The notes beneath the pieces were generated by a model. That model worked only from the letters and a program-made list of their open reading frames with translations, was not told where the DNA came from and searched no databases. Positions 5,579-6,432 of a stretch of DNA of 6,432 bases are shown in pieces; the stretch's first letter is position 1; the number at the start of each line of letters is the position of its first letter. The position numbers and the translations under genes are program-made. Source of the DNA: Burkholderiales bacterium. Lineage in GTDB: Bacteria; Pseudomonadota; Gammaproteobacteria; Burkholderiales; JACMKV01. The stretch covers positions 1 to 6,432 of the forward strand of contig JACMKV010000175.1 in the NCBI GenBank assembly GCA_014379915.1. The letters are read 5' to 3'.

Positions 5579-5860
5579 TTAGCCTGATGATTTGACGCCG
5601 TTTAGCTCAGATTTAGCGGATGAACGCCGAGGAAGCAGATAGCGGCGTTAGGGCTTTGGCGCACTTGATCAGTGCATCGCGCACCAAGCTTGGGCAGAGG
5701 GGTGGCGCCCGTTGTCGGCCCATCCGTTAATGATCTCGCGACGAACCGAAGCGGACGTAAAGAGCGGGAAAGCGCGCCAGGATTGCAGAATCCAAAAAAC
5801 TTGACCGAAGCTGTGGTTGCGCTTTCGAACGACGCGCGTTGTCCGCGGGCGAGCAGCAAA
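5579..5860. other. Intergenic stretch with no recognisable gene
   Basis: Open frames occur on both strands but have no ribosome binding site and no recognisable motif. A minus-strand reading contains VRREIINGWADNGRHPSA, which looks protein-like but was not identified. A weak continuation of the neighbouring minus-strand transposase remnant (QLRSSFLD, about 5800-5823) may be present. Any activator sites for the cyn promoter would be expected at the left end of this stretch. Confidence 0.3.
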
Positions 5861-5922
5861 TTCGAAGCGGTAGCGCTTGACGGTGGCGCCGTGCGGCTCA
5901 TGCGCTCGACCTGACCGTTAGT
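5861..5922 (-). pseudogene. Fragment of an IS481-like transposase (minus strand)
   Basis: Reading from 5922 downward, the minus strand encodes TNGQVERMSRT, the block around the catalytic Glu of IS481/IS3-type DDE transposases (usual form TNGQVERMNRT). After a loss of about 7 bases relative to the family, it resumes in another frame as ATVKRYRFE (5887-5861), which matches the family's ATVKRF segment directly after that block. Everything N-terminal of TNGQ is missing, because the opposing fragment begins at 5923. The C-terminal remainder cannot be followed with confidence below 5861. The element is dead. The IS481 assignment is from remembered family motifs. Confidence 0.65.
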
Positions 5923-6284
5923 AGCGAATTCACCGGCCGCTTTGCGATGTATAAAAAGGCAAACCCGATGACCGTCTTTCTGGCGCGCATCCGTTCGACC
6001 GTGTCTGTCAAAGCCACTGCGTCAAACATCAGCTGATCCGCCCGTTACATCCAGAGACCAACGGCATGGTCGAGCGCTTCAACCGCCGCCTGGCTGAACT
6101 CCTTCGGGCGCATCCGGCAGCTGGGACCAGTAGAGGTAAAACAAATTCCTGAGTCACGACCACCGCAATGCCTGTATTCTCGATTTTGTCGAAGGTCACA
6201 AGCGCACAGGCTGCGCTATCTTGCTTCGCTACAGATGCTGCGCAAGGTGGCGGAAGACACACTTTCGCGGGAATGACAATTTAA
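5923..6284 (+). pseudogene. C-terminal remnant of an IS481-family transposase with several frameshifts
   Basis: The plus strand can be read across frames as one transposase end. SEFTGRFAMYKK (5923-5958) is followed by a one-base loss and then GKPDDRLSGAHPFDRVC. Next comes HPETNGMVERFNRRLAELL, carrying the catalytic Glu. A second one-base loss near 6138 leads to NKFLSHDHRNACILDFVEGH, a third near 6207 to RLRYLASLQ, and a fourth before 6261 to TFAGMTI and TAA (6282-6284). The order and spacing of these blocks match the C-terminal third of IS481-like transposases. The usual LTDNGSEF block is decayed to LTVSSEF at the left end, so the second catalytic Asp is gone. No terminal inverted repeat could be fixed. 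This is an inactive relic, useful only as a sign of past transposition upstream of the cyn operon. Confidence 0.75.
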
Positions 6285-6363
6285 TCAGAGGTTCCTGGCA
6301 AGCCGCGCTCCAAACGGGAATGGGGCCTTCGGAACAGGCGGCCGAAATTCACGGCGGTTCGAG

Positions 6364-6432
6364 ATGCCCATAAAAAACGATAGTCGCGCACGCCTCGTCT
6401 TCATCTTTTTACTGCTCGCGTGCGCGCGGCGC
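6364..6432 (+). CDS. Start of a gene with a lipoprotein-like signal sequence, cut by the right edge
   Basis: ATG 6364 opens a frame of 23 codons that runs off the window. It starts MPIKNDSRARLV and continues FIFLLLACARR. A basic N-region (Lys4, Arg8, Arg10), a hydrophobic core (11-19) and LLAC (Cys20) give the outline of a lipoprotein signal peptide with a short lipobox. A plain membrane anchor is the alternative. The upstream GGCGG is a weak ribosome binding site. No start codon exists farther upstream in frame within the AT/GC-neutral spacer after the transposase relic. The product cannot be named from this much. Confidence 0.4.
   Translation, partial: MPIKNDSRARLVFIFLLLACARR

Noticed and set aside
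5602..5914. Overlapping frames on both strands upstream of the cyn promoter (99 codons minus, 80 plus)
   Set aside because: The minus frame only captures the TNGQVERM transposase fragment after its first frameshift. The plus frame is its complement. Neither has a start signal.
1..6432. tRNA, rRNA, CRISPR array, riboswitch
   Set aside because: No cloverleaf, ribosomal RNA block, regularly spaced repeats or recognisable aptamer core was found on reading either strand.

Overview
The window looks like chromosomal DNA of a betaproteobacterium, most likely a Nitrosomonadales- or Burkholderiales-like lineage. This is an inference from three things: the zinc-type ribosomal protein L31 sequence, a decayed gene with a PEP-CTERM (exosortase) sorting tail, and a proteobacterial NrtA/CmpA-type binding protein with a Tat signal. 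No 16S rRNA or other decisive marker is present.

Left part (1-1700). The start of an unrecognised gene runs off the left edge on the minus strand (1-107). Positions 271-575 hold the C-terminal wreck of a minus-strand DUF1566(Lcl)-like, PEP-CTERM protein, interrupted by in-frame stops. Its 5' part has decayed into 576-934. A small, very basic conserved-looking protein follows on the plus strand (935-1144). Then comes rpmE (1409-1642) with a good sigma-70 promoter. A perfect 13-bp inverted repeat (1662-1691) acts as terminator for rpmE and, read the other way, for the convergent cyn operon.

Central part (1706-5541). This is a four-gene minus-strand operon for uptake and breakdown of cyanate: cynA (Tat-exported binding protein), cynB (permease), cynD (ATPase, GTG start) and cynS (cyanase). 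The binding protein captures cyanate in the periplasm, CynB and CynD move it inward with ATP, and CynS converts cyanate plus bicarbonate to ammonia and CO2, giving the cell a nitrogen source. The last three genes are packed with gaps of 2 to 18 bases, which suggests translational coupling. The cynA-cynB gap is 134 bases and full of hairpins, suggesting different expression of the binding protein. A sigma-54-type -24/-12 element sits about 30 bases before the cynA start, which would fit nitrogen-limitation control. No cynT (carbonic anhydrase) or cynR regulator is visible.

Right part (5542-6432). Upstream of the operon is a GGGCCC direct repeat and then a transposon graveyard. Fragments of two IS481-like transposases lie back to back, each lacking its N-terminal part, meeting at about 5922/5923. 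The plus-strand one can be followed through at least four frameshifts to its original stop at 6284. The window ends with the first 23 codons of a plus-strand gene that starts with a lipoprotein-like signal sequence.

Nothing here amounts to a wholly new system. The points most worth checking are the sigma-54 promoter, the Cys/His-bearing N-terminal extension of CynA, and the decayed PEP-CTERM and transposase genes, which an ATG-based gene caller would miss.
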